The notes beneath the pieces were generated by a model, which searched no databases, was not told the origin of the DNA, and saw only the letters and a program-made list of their open reading frames with translations. The translations under genes and the position numbers were made by a program. Shown in pieces: positions 38,201-50,722 of a DNA stretch of 64,000 bases. Source of the DNA: Owenia fusiformis (lineage: Eukaryota; Annelida; Polychaeta; Sabellida; Oweniidae); NCBI GenBank assembly GCA_903813345.2, contig CAIIXF020000004.1:2747525-2811524 (forward strand), read 5' to 3'. Each line of letters opens with the position of its first letter. Within the stretch, counting starts at the first letter, position 1.

Positions 38201-39945
38201 AATAGTATATAATCAATAATGAACTCATATTTCATTTTGGAATAATTATAGCTTATGTAGAAGAATATATATAACAAATCATTGATACAAAAAATATCGT
38301 TCGTTTATGGAATAAAGAGACAGCCCTTGTCTTACTGTATCAATTGTACGCAATTAATAATATTAAAACACATTTATTTGCCAATTTGAATATAATTCCT
38401 AATAATTTTGCCTGATGATATAGATTCTGGTGAATTAAAGATTCAATAATCTAGTAGGAAACGCCGCGTTTCAGGCTAAATTACCCATAACAACTACCTT
38501 CGTTATATTTAATGATCAGAATATATCTCATTTATGGTATCTCGGGAAATGTAAAAATATAATATTTTCCTATTATAAAAATTATGCGATAAATTCAGTA
38601 AAATATAATGATATCAGATAGTTTTTACCCATGATGTATTACCTGAATAAAATATATATATTTTATGGCAGATGTATAAAGTTGAAATTTACAAATTTAA
38701 TAAAATAAAACAGTTCATGAAATGTTATATTAGATTATACTCTATACATATTCATTTCTTAATTTCATAGGTTATAACGATTATCAGACCAATGAACTGT
38801 GCAATATTAAACTAGAAGATATCAGGAATGACTATCAATCGTTTTCATATCTATATGCGCAACAAACTTTGCATTTCTTTGATATGATGCACGATGATTA
38901 ATGTGAAATTAAATAGTTTACGAAGCAGCTCTATCAATCATCTATTACAGAAGACCAACACACCCCTACTGAAACTGATTTCAAACATGGTAAGAAAAAT
39001 TGTTTAATATAATACGAAACATGAAACAATGATTAAAGGTGATTAAAGAAATTTCTGGAAATAACTCTTGAGTTGTTTTGATTATGATTGTCGTTGTATT
39101 ACACTTATGTGTAATTTGAATTTTGCCTCAATGAATCCAAACGTATTCCAGAGTGTACTGCGGGCAGGTAGTGAGGCGTAACCCTTGGTTCAAGTTTAAT
39201 ATGATTTTTTCGAATAATGAAAATTGTGAAAAATATGAATGCAAACTTGTAAATACCGCATGGTCTTTGGAGATCGTTTCAGAGGTCGACCTCTGTCATA
39301 TTCAAAGCAAATTATGAGCTTGTTTTGCTTTGTTGTATCGAATAAAGAAACACTAAACGATGAAATTTGAGCTTCATTATTATATGAATTAAAACACAAA
39401 TTTGTGCCAGACGATTTTACAAATTATCCACAAGAATTAGATTGTAAATTGAATCAATTAGAAATATATTTCATCTCTTGTATGGGTGTATCTAAAAATG
39501 GGCGTGAGAATTTAAAAAGTTGCCCTAAGCAGTATGCTATATATAATAAAACTTCAGATTTTCTGTAATTTCAAAATGTTATACCAATCCTTGCGGACGT
39601 GCATGTGTAGCTAAGATTAAGATGTCTTGGAAATAAAAAACAAAATATAAGTTTATATTTAACATGGAAATTATAGACACTGAAATATATTGTATCAAAA
39701 TGTTAATGCTAATTATTTGATATAAAATGTGGATCCATTATCGGAGTTCGTACTGAAGAATAACACAAGAACAAGAAAATAAACTCAGTTATTTTGCAAG
39801 GATTCTTAAAAGGGGTCACATTACGGGGTAGATCCTTAGGCAGATTTTAGTCCATAATTGATAGGATTGAGCATTTCAGAAATTATTAATAACGATTTTA
39901 ATAAGCTTCAATACACGGAGAGTTTTTATATTCTTATTTTTTCAG
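35246..39945. other. AT-rich gene-poor region
   Basis: No gene, array or paired inverted repeat was found. The 99-codon minus frame at 36201-36500 has no domain or splice support. Confidence 0.45.
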
Positions 39946-40035
39946 GAAGCAGATGTTGAGAGCTATTTGAAAATTCTAAATAAAGGGAAAATGGAAGATA
40001 TTAGCGAGGAGTTAAAGCAATGGCCACTAAATTAA
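39946..40035 (+). CDS. Candidate terminal coding exon
   Basis: A strong acceptor (a run of T ending TTTTTTCAG at 39945) is followed by 29 open codons and a TAA. The encoded tail has the composition of a soluble, charged helix with a Lys/Glu-rich segment (KGKMEDISEELKQW). The frame assumes phase 0. This would be the last exon of a plus-strand gene whose other exons are not visible upstream. No family is recognised, and an exon this short could arise by chance. Confidence 0.3.
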   Translation, partial: EADVESYLKILNKGKMEDISEELKQWPLN

Positions 40036-40935
40036 AGCTTTAAAATGTATAAAAAATCCAAGCAGAAAATGTTCTTAATTTTTTTAGGATCTGTATACTT
40101 TAATATCTATCAAATGAGATTTAATTCATAGGACAGATTTCATAAATGACAACCAGATTTGTTTGTATAAATTAAAGATAACATATTGAATGTGCCAATT
40201 TGCAGGTGAACATAAAACGAACTTTTTTTATTCTGTGGGAAATAAAAAGAATCTGGTTTCTGGTTAAAAGGGATTGGTATGATGGTATAATAAAACAAAC
40301 TCAGGATTTATAGTACTTTAAATGATTAGTGAATATTTATTCATTCGAAGGCCTAAATTTACATAACAAAAGTAAAGTATATACATTCTTATCAATAAAA
40401 GCATTTTATTAAGGTATTATTATTTCATTGAGAAATCAAGGTTAATTCTAATTGATATTTTCGCCAATTTGGCAGCCAATGGACAGAAAATTAATTTACC
40501 GAGTAATGAGGCGTGCTTTTAATTGTCGTATTGCAAAGCACTGGCTTAGGAAAATCGCTAGCCAAAGGCTATAGCCTAGGAAGCAAACTGCAGGTTACAT
40601 ATCAAAATGCAGAAAACAAATATATTTAATAATATTTTTCAGATTATTTTCAAACGATGTAATTTTTCATATATTGCACAAAATATGTTTACATGATGAT
40701 AAATACGAATTGTCAAGTTTATGGTTGACGACAGAAAGGTACCCAAGTAAATTAAACCAATATTTCCAGTTTCTCACTTTCAGGTATTACGTCACAGTTG
40801 ATTCCCGTTGTCTCCACCTACATGTTTATATCTTCCTTGCTATTTGTACCCGATTTAGAAACCGCTGGCCGTAATTAACAATATTTAGAGAACTTAGATA
40901 AATGTGATTTTTTCACGGGGGATTGATTAAATAAA
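40036..40935. other. AT-rich non-coding stretch
   Basis: If the exon at 39946 is real, its 3' UTR would start here. I see AATAAA-type hexamers scattered in the AT-rich text but none that is decisive. Confidence 0.35.
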
Positions 40936-40939
40936 AGAC

Positions 40940-41130
40940 AGCGAAGCAAAATTAATCAACGTCGTTGTAAATCCTAGGCCTGTAGTATAAATGATAATGT
41001 TGAGCAGTGATTAATGGCTTCGTCCCTTCTCCCGGCGGGAGACATTTATAATAATTCAACGATTAGTGTCATCAGACTTAATCTACATTTAGTATTGGTC
41101 ATGTTTTCTCGGCAAATGAGTAGTTTTGGT
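40940..41130. promoter_or_regulatory. Candidate conserved non-coding island
   Basis: This compact block is less AT-rich than its flanks. It contains CGTCGTTGTAAATC, GATTAATGGC, the hairpin TCTCCCGGCGGGAGA (41029-41043) and homeodomain-type cores. It has no coding frame. Regulatory function is a guess from composition. Confidence 0.15.
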
Positions 41131-41941
41131 TAGAGAAATATGCGAGGAATTTAGTAAACATATTTGCATTGTGGCCATGAAAGGGTATTCTAAAGTCAAA
41201 ATCTGTTATATAATAAGTTAGTCAAGCATACAAACAAATGGTGCCAAGTCATCCTTTATTGTTTGTTTGCAACTAGATGTTTTTGTAAGTGTAAAATGAG
41301 AAGCAAAGGGTATAAACCCCCGTATAAGAACATAATAAAATACATACGGGAAAGGAAACATTTGAAAATGCAATAAAATATTAGGAATAATTCAAAAGAC
41401 CCCCAAGCACACGAGAAAATGACCTTACAGATGACGTAACTGAAGTAATCCAAAATCTTAGCAAAAATAAAAATTAAAGAATATGCCATTTCATTCAAAC
41501 TTGTAGGTGAGGATTAGAGGAAATGTGTAAATTACCCACTACCATATATGAGACAAAGAGGTGCACATCAGATCTGAAAAGGGTTTCCACGCAAGACACA
41601 AAAACATAAGATAAGGCAAGAAAAAACATGACATGCTAAAAATTTATCAAATTACATTTCCTGAATCTTCCTAATAGTCACAAGATTATGTGGGAGTGAA
41701 ATAATCCGAGAAAACACAATATATTTTGTCATTTGACATAAATTAGATAAAACATTTTAAACCTGTTAATATATTCAGCGTCAGGCTTTGTAATCTATGT
41801 TGTCAATTGTTCTCGGATATATATTCATGATAATATGTTACAGATATCTAGCTGGAAATGTAACAAATGTGTCAGGATAATGTCATTTTAGACATCATAA
41901 AGGTTTGAATTTAAAAAAATAATTAGAATCGAGTAATATCA

Positions 41942-42120
41942 TGGGCGTAGCTAGGTACAGGACAGGCGATGCACTTTTATTGGAACTGCCCCACCAAATT
42001 TTACAAAAAAACTATTTTTAGACGTTTTGTGAGCTAAAATTGTGGAATTGCCTCATTTAGTGTTAAGCCTCGCCTATTTTTTGCCTCGCATTATTTTTAT
42101 TCTGCCCAACATGCCCCTAA
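41942..42120. mobile_element. Decayed repeat with hAT-like GGGCGTAGC terminus
   Basis: ATGGGCGTAGCTAGG at the left recalls the CAGNGGCGTAGC ends of many hAT elements. The segment also holds repeated GCCTC/GCCCC patches and ends in CATGCCCCTA. A matching right end is only approximate. Confidence 0.25.
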
Positions 42121-42515
42121 AAATAAAGAATTACTGTCCTTGCTAATCATTCCTTATTTTACACATCTTTCCATTTGTGTAAAGGGTAATAATTTAAGTT
42201 TTTTGTTTTGTAAAGAATTTATCGAAGTTAAGATGTTCTTTCATATTCACATAAGTCATCTATACGTTGATAACATAACCTGAGCATTGTTGATTGCAAT
42301 GTAATAAAATATTAATTTATTGCCGTTTTTATGTAATGTTTTGCTAAAACTGTAGCTGTAAGCCGTTCATCTATTAAAGTTGTTTTTAGACACTTACTAA
42401 ATGTTAGTTATTACACATTACATTTTATTACCTTATAGGTGTGTGTTATGTAACATTTAAGTATAGCACTGTTATCATAGGGCGTGTAAGTTATAATTTG
42501 TTTTAGAATTTTAGT

Positions 42516-42518
42516 AAT
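42516..42518. other. Possible target-site duplication, left copy (AAT)
   Basis: AAT directly precedes the left CACAG terminus and AAT directly follows the right CTGTG terminus at 53097-53099. A 3-bp match has a 1 in 64 chance of occurring randomly, so support is modest. Confidence 0.4.
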
Positions 42519-43034
42519 CACAGCAAAAAATGTGAATCAAACCACTGAATCCTGGAGTCAGGATTCATACAGGATTCATATGCACATATGAATCCTGTAT
42601 GAATCCTGCCTCCAGGATTCATACAGGATTCGCTGTTTAAATAGTTTACAAATGAATCCTGCCTTCAGGAATCATACACTGTCAGGATTCATATGCAATA
42701 TAGTTTACAAATGAATCCAGCCTTCAGGATTCGTACAGGATTCATATAGAAGGTAGTTTGCAAATGAATCCTGCCTTCAGGAATCATACAGGATTCATAT
42801 GCAATATAGTTTACAAATGAATCCAGCCTTCAGGATTCGTACAGGATTCATATAGAAGGTAGTTTGCAAATGAATCCTGCCTTCAGGAATCATACAGGAT
42901 TCATATGCAATATAGTTTACAAATGAATCCAGCCTCCAGGAATCATACAGGATTCATATGCAATATAGTTTACAAATGAATCCTGCCTTCCTGAAGGCAG
43001 GATTCATTTGCAAACTACCTTCTATATGAATCCT
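42519..43034 (+). repeat. Left terminal inverted repeat with subterminal GGATTC array
   Basis: After the 30-bp terminus comes an array of about 53-bp subunits alternating between two types (TAGTTTACAAATGAATCCAG and TAGTTTGCAAATGAATCCTG). Each includes opposed GAATCC and GGATTC motifs, so the whole array is rich in short hairpins. The last subunit, from about 42989, is inverted, forming a palindrome around CTGCCTTCCTGAAGGCAG. Such arrays are transposase-binding sites in plant CACTA elements. That role here is inferred. Confidence 0.9.
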
Positions 43035-43040
43035 TACATC

Positions 43041-43464
43041 GTACGTATCTGGATTTCGTTCATAATTGATTAATCTGTTAATGCGTTCCTCTAAGTAAAT
43101 GAAACAATCATCACATCGTGTTTATAAGTGTAATTCAAGGGCGTATAATCTAACATGTCTAATGCTACTCATTTCATGGTATTACTTTCCGATCATTTGA
43201 TAAAATAGAATACAATCAACATGTGGAAATCACGGATGACGGGAAAAACAATATTGTATAAATAGAATATATTTTAATAAGAGATTCGTAATGTAAGAGA
43301 TTCGATATTTAACAGATATTTAGAATGAATTGCGACATTATATTCCAAATTCATGAATAAACTGTACGTATCTGGATTTCGTTCATAATTGTTTAATGGT
43401 TCCTCATAGATAGTAATAAAGTCATCACATCGTGTTCATTAGTGTTAATTCGAGGTTGGATAAT
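43041..43464 (+). repeat. Direct repeat, two copies about 323 bp apart
   Basis: GTACGTATCTGGATTTCGTT occurs at 43041 and 43364. Similarity continues through TCATCACATCGTGTT and (C/G)AAG/AGG..ATAATG to about 43149 and 43464. The first copy abuts the inner edge of the left terminal repeat. Confidence 0.75.
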
Positions 43465-44319
43465 GTTTTTATAATATGATGTTATAATTTTACATTTTAT
43501 TTGTGTGTCTGAGTGAGGCTAAATTGAAAGTAAAACCTGTATAATCAGACGGGCAAATCACGATGAGGACAAATAATTATTTAAATTAGTAAGATAAGTC
43601 TGTACATGTAGATTGTTCGTTGAAGTTGGACCGTCGGTGACTTTTATTCCTAGATTTCGTATCCCTCTCAAACAAATAAGTCAAAGCCAAATATAGTTGA
43701 ACTGTTTTCGGGATTATTATTCATTTGTTGTAATACAGATTGACTTATAGACTGATATTGTAATGGGTTGTGCTTGGGATTCACAGAATTATTCTATGAT
43801 AGTCTCAGGATATATTGAAATGCGGATGTTTACATTAAAGATCTTGCTTTCAAACAAAAATATTGAAGTACTAAGATCGGATATTAGCGTACCCCAGTGG
43901 AAAAGAATCAAAAGATATTCCAATTTAACGCACTGCACAATAATTTGTCATTTTGGAAATTCGTCAATATGACCTTACCATTTTGATCTTAATAATTTAA
44001 AATTTAAACAAGCGCTACCCCCCCCAGAACTAGCCTTCCCGGTAAAGCCAATACGACAGATATCTAAGGAAAGTTTCATTTTTATTCTTGATTTCTCTGA
44101 CTCGGAATAGTTGAAATGATAAACATAAATTGCAATTATTATTACTTTGCTCTTTCATTTTGCTCAGTCATGATCAACGCCTTCCTTAAATTTTCTGTCA
44201 GATCATCGATCCCAGACTTCAGCAAATATTCCAATCATATTTTGCGTTTTATCGTCTTTCCCAAAAGCTATACGAATATGGTACTACAACTACTTAATGA
44301 CAGTGGTTATCGTTATTTT

Positions 44320-44872
44320 TGCAAATATGGATGTTTACACTGCTTGAATCTTATTCTAGGAAGTTTTATAGAGACGGGACTTCCTTTTCACAATGCAATT
44401 ATATCTGTTTTGTAGGTTCCCGTGGGTAAGATACACACAAGAACAATACGGCCCATCCAAAAGGGACAGATCCGTCAGTGGCGTTCTTCAAATTATAGCC
44501 CGTGGAGATATAGTTTATGAATCTTGCCTCAAGTGACGTGTTAAATCCCATATTGGGTTTGAGAAAGGGCCCGTATACACAGCCCGATACACAGTTGCTC
44601 GATACAAGTGCAAACTATAAAATAACCATAATATAACAATTATAGATAAATGTTTGGCATGCATTGTTTCTGTTTAATTGTTAAATTATTTGATAACTTA
44701 TAATAAGCAGATAAGTTGCTTTTCAGGTATTAAGCGGCGATTAAGGACTGAAAACCAGCGTCACACATTTCTTCGGATATTCCTCTATAAGCAGATATAC
44801 CTGTTTGCATGTTTTAATTTTGATTTGATTTGATTGTTTGAATTAGATAAAGTCTTTAAAATGTTACTAGTG
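44320..44872 (+). repeat. Inner inverted arm, left copy
   Basis: This segment is an old inverted copy of 50722-51520. Matching landmarks, in order, are AGACGGGACTTCC, CTTGAGGCAAGA(T)TCATAAACT (opposite strand), ACAGTTGCTCGATACAAG, AATAACCATA, GTTTGGCATGCATT, CTTTTCAGGT, GTTTGCATGTTTTAA and AGTCTTTAAAATGTTAC. The copies differ at many positions and by indels, so the duplication is much older than the near-identical outer ends. Confidence 0.75.
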
Positions 44873-45351
44873 TTTGGGGGGGGGGGGCTGAGATTTCATG
44901 TAGGAATTAAAATTAGAATAAGATTTAAATACGATCTGTTTTGTTTGCATCGTTGTATAACGTTGATAAAACACAAAGGGCAGCATTGGAATTACAAAAT
45001 TGTGCGATTCCCTACCTCCCAAAATTATTCAAAATTATATTTCTGTCATTCTGATTTCCGTGTCGGGACATTCTGATCTATTAGAGTCTCACTTTATCTA
45101 ACGCTTTGGTATTCCAAAGGATTGTACTTGCCCGGGAGTACTTGCTGTATATCACGTCGGGAGATTAAACCTCCTGGATTAAACCAGTGAATGTTCCGAT
45201 CGTCGTAACATTCGATACACCGAGAGATTTCCCAGATTCATACATGCATACTGTATATTCAGCAGGAATTTTACATACTTTATCATTCCCTTCTTAATAT
45301 ATCGTATAATATTTGTATTCTGTTTCACAGATTCCCCTTGAAATACTATAA

Positions 45352-45489
45352 GTTATTGAATGATTTGAAGTGCGATACAGGATATATTCTGCTCGAGAAA
45401 TTCCGTATTGGAACGAGACGAAGTCGAGTGCCAATACAGAATATCGAGACAGAATATATCCTGTATTGCACTTCAAATCATTCAATAAC
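45352..45489. repeat. 138-bp palindrome, 40-bp arms at 39/40 identity
   Basis: The arms at 45352-45391 and 45450-45489 are inverted copies with a single mismatch. The centre continues with inverted CTCGA...TATTGG / CCAATAC...TCGAG text, so nearly the whole unit folds back. It lies inside the 10.6-kb element. Confidence 0.95.
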
Positions 45490-45507
45490 GTTTTTATCGT
45501 GTGATCA

Positions 45508-45609
45508 TCTGTATTGCTACTGAGATTGTCCCCTCCGTACCAATATGTTCTGTATTGCGACGGAGATGATCAACGGGAACAATCTCAGTAGCAATACAGA
45601 TTGGTACGG
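45508..45609. repeat. Second palindrome, 22-bp perfect arms
   Basis: The arms at 45508-45529 and 45579-45600 are perfect inverted copies. CCGTACCAAT inside (45535-45544) pairs with ATTGGTACGG just outside (45600-45609), and CTCCGT/ACGGAG flank the centre. It shares the TGTATTGC/GCAATACA core with the neighbouring palindrome, so both are probably copies of one foldback family. Confidence 0.9.
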
Positions 45610-48600
45610 CACAAGAACTGACCAATCAGAGGGCTTCATTTTACAGATCATACGATAAAAGGTAGACTAGATGCGAGTAGAAATAATTTTGATTTACGTC
45701 ATTAAATATTCAAAATTCAGTCAAAGTGATGTCATAATTTGAAATCTACATGAAAAAGTACATCTAAAAATACGGTTTCGAAAATTGTTTATCAAATTTG
45801 AAAATTACGACAACACGGGCAATATATGGCAGGTTAAATGAGTCGTCAAGATTATAACACGCCGGTCTTTATGTTACAGTTGATGAAAGTACAATGTCAA
45901 AATCTCATGATGATTTCTTCCGACCTGTGTTTACTGACAAGATAGGGGTGCGCAGTTGTTGAAGCGAGTATAAACTAAGAAAAATCCAAAGTCCGATAAT
46001 TAATTAATTGGCATGGATCTGCTAATTGTTTTCGTTATTGTTACTTGTTCTATCTAGACGGTTTTATCTGCATCGATATGGCTGATTATAAGGCATGAAC
46101 ATTTTTCCCAGTTGTGTTAATTGTTATTATCCATTTTTCATTTTGATATACTTTTCAAAGGACTTTTTGTTCTATCTATGTGTTTTGTCTATACTAATCT
46201 TTAACAGGAGTTAGCTTATTCCATATAGCCTACAATTGATTTTAATTCATAACGTTTGCTGATAATTGACTTAAGTATGGTAAAGCTCTCGAAGAGAGCA
46301 TGTGCATGATCGCCAATAAAATTGCATTCTTTGTTTTGTTTTGACAGTTAGTTTAGAACTTTAGCCACGCGAAGTATACACGCAAACGCTTGTGTACTTT
46401 TGAAACATTAACTTGCAAGGCTCAAAGTCATTTCCATCTCCTCCGGTGTTATTTCTGTGGTAGAGGTTTTTCAAAAATAATTTAAAACTTTTGAGACCTT
46501 TGGGGTATAGGATATACGATCAAATCACATGTCCTTCTATTTTTAGTTTTTTTCCTGAGGGATAAGAAAATAAAAATCAAACATAGAGAGGCAAAGACGT
46601 AAAAATGTGGGGAAGTTATTTAATTTATGCTTTTCTATGAATATAATTGCGACCTCCATGACATTTGACAAAGTCAGACCCCTAGTCAGAGAAGGGGGTG
46701 GGGGGGGGGGTTCAAGAACGCCTTTCTCCAAAATTTATTTAAAATCGTCAGTTTTTCATCATTCTGAGCTTTTTTTTAAACTTAAGTGATGACCAATTTT
46801 GTTTAATGTGAACCCCCTGCCCCCATCACTCTGGAAGTGATCATGATACACTCAATCCACAAGGTGGGTCTAAAGATGAAAACCTAGACGATCTCTGTAA
46901 TCAAAGGCTAAGACGATATTTTCTATAATCAGAGTCCTAGACGACTTCTGCTGCAATCAGAGTCCTGGATGATGTTCAGACTTTTCTGTAATCAAAGTAG
47001 CCAAACATCCGCAGAGCACGGAAATTGATGGATAAGTGAATGGTCTTTTGTTTGTTTTCTTAACTATTGTAAGGAATAAAATTAAGATTTAAATGTTCAC
47101 CCCCCCCTCCTCCGTTTAATTTCGATTCAAACAAAATCAAACGGGAATGATTATCTTACAAGGTACGCTGAGACTTAAGACAATAAAAGACGATAATTAA
47201 CCTGATTGGATCCTGTGTCTTATTAGCGTCTGTTATTTATTACTGTTGACCAGTACCAGGCTGATTGCGTATTGATAATCAAACCGGTCGTGGGATGCAA
47301 TGATATATCTAAAATCCCATGATACTACTTCCCGATGAATAACACCTTGGAATATTTTTGATTTTGAAAGAAAATCGTATTGTCCCGCCAAATCCCGCTC
47401 ACGAAAATGATATACTCCCATTTGAAAATTAAGAGATTTTGAGACGTAAGGAGTATGAAGCCGCCTATTAAGCATAGTGTAATTGTAATTTCATGCTCTG
47501 ACATAGCATACCAGTGTATTCCTTCAGTCATACAATATTGTAATACCTTGATGGATCAAGATGCTTATAAGACAGTTAAAGTCGTAGAAACCTTAGCAAT
47601 AGCGAATGTGTTTGGTCCCTCTAATATTAATATAATATGAATATTGTTACAATATAACTGTATTGAATTTTTCTATGTTGATGTGTTTATGTTATATATC
47701 TACAATAAAATTTTTATATTTCAAAATTCCATACAGCTAAGTCACCGGACATTTTGTAGACTAATAATATAACAGACTTCTGGTTTTGTTCCATACACAA
47801 TTTAGATAAGGATTGTGAACTTTAGATTTTATGAAGAGAGTTATTTATATCTATATAATTACGTTTTGAGTTGGAGGAAACTTACTCAATATCACTTTGA
47901 TGTCTCGGTCACCTGGCCATAAAAGGCATTTGCTTAATATGATATTTATTTTTTACAGGTTGTTTCCATTAACGGGGTGATACAGGCATGTGAAGTGTTT
48001 GGCTATGCATGGACCTCAAGGATGACACGGGGTGGAAGAGGGGCAAGGGTTGGTGCAAGTCCCGGGGTGCAAGTCTGCACTCCCAGACTCCAGATAGGAG
48101 TGAAACGCATCATGGGATTAAATGCATTCGTTGAAGTTTACAGAAACAGTTGAATATAATTCAGAATTTAAGTGAATCCACATGATCATTTGCGTTCAAC
48201 AATGCGTTTATAGAGAGGTTTCGCAAGTTTTTGGCTCAATGTGTTGTGTTCACCAGATTTATTACCCTTTACATTCGACTTCACTTCTTAATTAAAAGAG
48301 AGCTTCATCTTCTGTAGTTTATTTCTAGGCCTCTGCGCGTAGGGTACAGCACTTAAACGAGTTGAGGTTAATCCATTGTGCGAAACCTCTCTAATACCAG
48401 AGGGGTTATTCATCAAGCTAAATGACCCCTCGAGGCGATATATGTGTTATGTTACAGTTACATGTTACAGTTACATGTTAAATTGTTAAGACTTGAAAGT
48501 TAATAATTAAGTTTTTTTGCGTTATCTTTCAGATACTTATAATTAGTACACGTTGCTCTCTATGTTGGCGGTGATGACACGTTCTGCTTTCTTTTCAAGA

Positions 48601-48680
48601 AGCTGCAGTCTAATCTTTAAATGTTACATTCATAATTTAAAAAAAGCTTTGTTTTGATTTATTATTTAAAAAAATATTGT
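45610..48680. other. Interior of the 10.6-kb element, no gene seen
   Basis: No transposase or other protein is recognised on either strand. Poly-G/poly-C patches occur at about 46693-46710 and 47100-47109, and loosely repeated CTAGACGA..TCTGTAATCA text at 46887-46995. Confidence 0.45.
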
Positions 48681-48684
48681 GGCT

Positions 48685-48775
48685 TGCTAATCGCACCCCC
48701 ACCCCATTCTGACTGAAAATCGAATTTTTAAGGGGCAATCGCATCCCCCCTGACTGAAAGTTGACTACGCCCCTG
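48685..48775 (-). mobile_element. Small repeat with GGCGTAGTC terminus (hAT-like)
   Basis: The text ATCGCATCCCCCCTGACTGAAAG followed by GACTACGCCCC matches, in the same orientation, the reverse complement of the 5' part of the element at 50508-50722. It is probably a decayed member of the same small family. Confidence 0.4.
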
Positions 48776-50507
48776 TGTTTCCCTTTGTCCCCTTTCATTT
48801 ATCTTCTGTAAACTTGTTTGAACAAATTAATACTAGTACTACAAAGATAACTTCATTCGAAACGCATGCAATTCACTCCAATATTATATTTATTCATGTA
48901 TTTGCATTAGTGAGGGAAAGGGATTTGATTATAAAATTGACGGTGGTTGCGAAGTTGTGATTTGGGAGGGAGGGGTATACTATACTAAGGTGTTATAAGA
49001 CCCAATAACTAATATAAACAACTGAGCGCCTTCCTGATTGCATCCCAGCTCATCCTGTCCGCCAGTCTATCTCGATCGCATTTGATCAATGAATTCCTGA
49101 TTAAACTGACTCTTGATTTTAAAATAGGAATTCTAAATCTGTTACTAGGATTTAAAAGTTGGTGTCTATTATGATACTGGAAATTGGAATACTATATTTT
49201 GTATTACTATTCTATCTCGATCTATAGTATATAAATATGAATTTCTAGGTCTACAGTCCCACATGGGCTTCATTGAAACATACGACAAAGTTTATCCATT
49301 TCAAACAAGCCAGGAAAACAGATAACTAGTCTTGCATCAGGCCCCGCAAATGTCCAATTTTCTCTCGGGAAATACATAAATATCAGAGACATATTTCATA
49401 GCCAGAGGCCAAAAATGTCAAAATCGATATAAAATCTAAAAAGGATAAAATGTCCCCTCGAATACGGTACCTAGGTAATTAAATCTAATATTTCATAGTT
49501 CCCGCATAATAAGCATAAAACTTTCATTTACCGCTGTATCGAAATTCACGTGATCCCTTATTGAAGTTTTACTAAATAATTGAGTTTGATCATTTAATGC
49601 TGTTGGATAGAATATTAGGCTGAAAAGAATCAAAATTTTAGCCCATGTCTAAGCGAATGGTATAAATTCACATAGTTCTGATTACAATGAGAATGCTAAA
49701 AAAAAATCCTGGCATTTCCTTTACTCTACGTTTATAATCACGTATCATGCTTATTAACTAGATCAATACAGACTCGATTTCCTTTGCCCACCTTCAACAT
49801 TGTTATGTAATGACGGGAAACAGTCACTGTAATCTTCTAATCAGCCGTTTGTTTTTATTGTAATTAGGAAACTAATCAATTTTGATTTCGTATTGTTTCA
49901 ATGAACAAAAAGCACATTAGTTCAGCATTTCAAGGAAGGGGGGGGGGTGTAAACAATTACTGACTGTCAAGTACATGTATCTCTCACGAGGCCCTATTTC
50001 CACAACCCTCCACTCATGCATACGCCTATCATATAATGGATAGGGAAATATATAACATTCCAACAGATACTGTCTTGACCTCCTACCCTTTTACACCGGG
50101 TCTCTTCTTGAACCCCTCCCATATTCTAATGTTTCTCGAAACTGCTCATGTTAACTTTGTAAGGCAATGTAGGGTTTGCTACGGGTGTGACTTGCAATGT
50201 ATAACTTACTTGTACTTGTATAAGAAATAAAAACAAATAAACAAACATAAAAACTTGTGCTCATAATTAATACGGTGATAAGCAACAAAAGGTTAAAATA
50301 AAAATTTTCAAAAACAGCCATGCACTACCCTGCATTTTAGCTGAAATTAAGTTTATTCCAAATAACTTATGTAACGAAATGGAAATGATTCGAAAAATAA
50401 CAATTCGATGAACATTTCACAATGAAGCAAACAAAACCAGATAGTAAAGAATTATTCTAATTTAAACCGACGTGAATCCTCAACCCTAAAGAGTTTTCGT
50501 TTTCGGT
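48776..50507. other. Interior of the 10.6-kb element, no gene seen
   Basis: No gene is supported. A G-run sits at 49938-49946. Confidence 0.4.
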
Positions 50508-50722
50508 CAGGGGGGGGTGCGATTTTGCCATAAGCAACACAAAAAATTAAGTTTTCTTTTGAATTTTACAAAAATTGATGCAACTTCCTTCAAAATTGAG
50601 CTAGAAGCTTCAAATAAAAAGCATTTTAAAGCTCTTTTCTACCTCTATCCAATGGTCATATTTTCAAAGGTTATGGGGGGGGGGTGCGATCGCACCCATC
50701 GCACCCCCCCTGGCTACGCCCA
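50508..50722. mobile_element. 215-bp MITE-like insertion with G-rich inverted ends
   Basis: CAGGGGGGGGTGCGAT at 50508-50523 has an inverted partner at 50698-50712 differing only in G-run length. The outer right text GGCTACGCCCAT is the reverse of ATGGGCGTAGCC, a common hAT-like terminus. A GGTGCGATCGCACC palindrome lies just inside. Its right edge coincides with the point where the inner inverted arm of the host element stops. Confidence 0.55.

Noticed and set aside
44116-44415. 99-codon plus frame inside the large element as a possible transposase fragment
   Set aside because: No DDE-type motif or zinc-finger pattern is visible, and much of its 3' end lies within the diverged inner inverted repeat.
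45294-45523. Mirrored open frames on both strands encoding similar peptides
   Set aside because: The similarity is the direct result of the palindrome at 45352-45489 and not evidence of coding.
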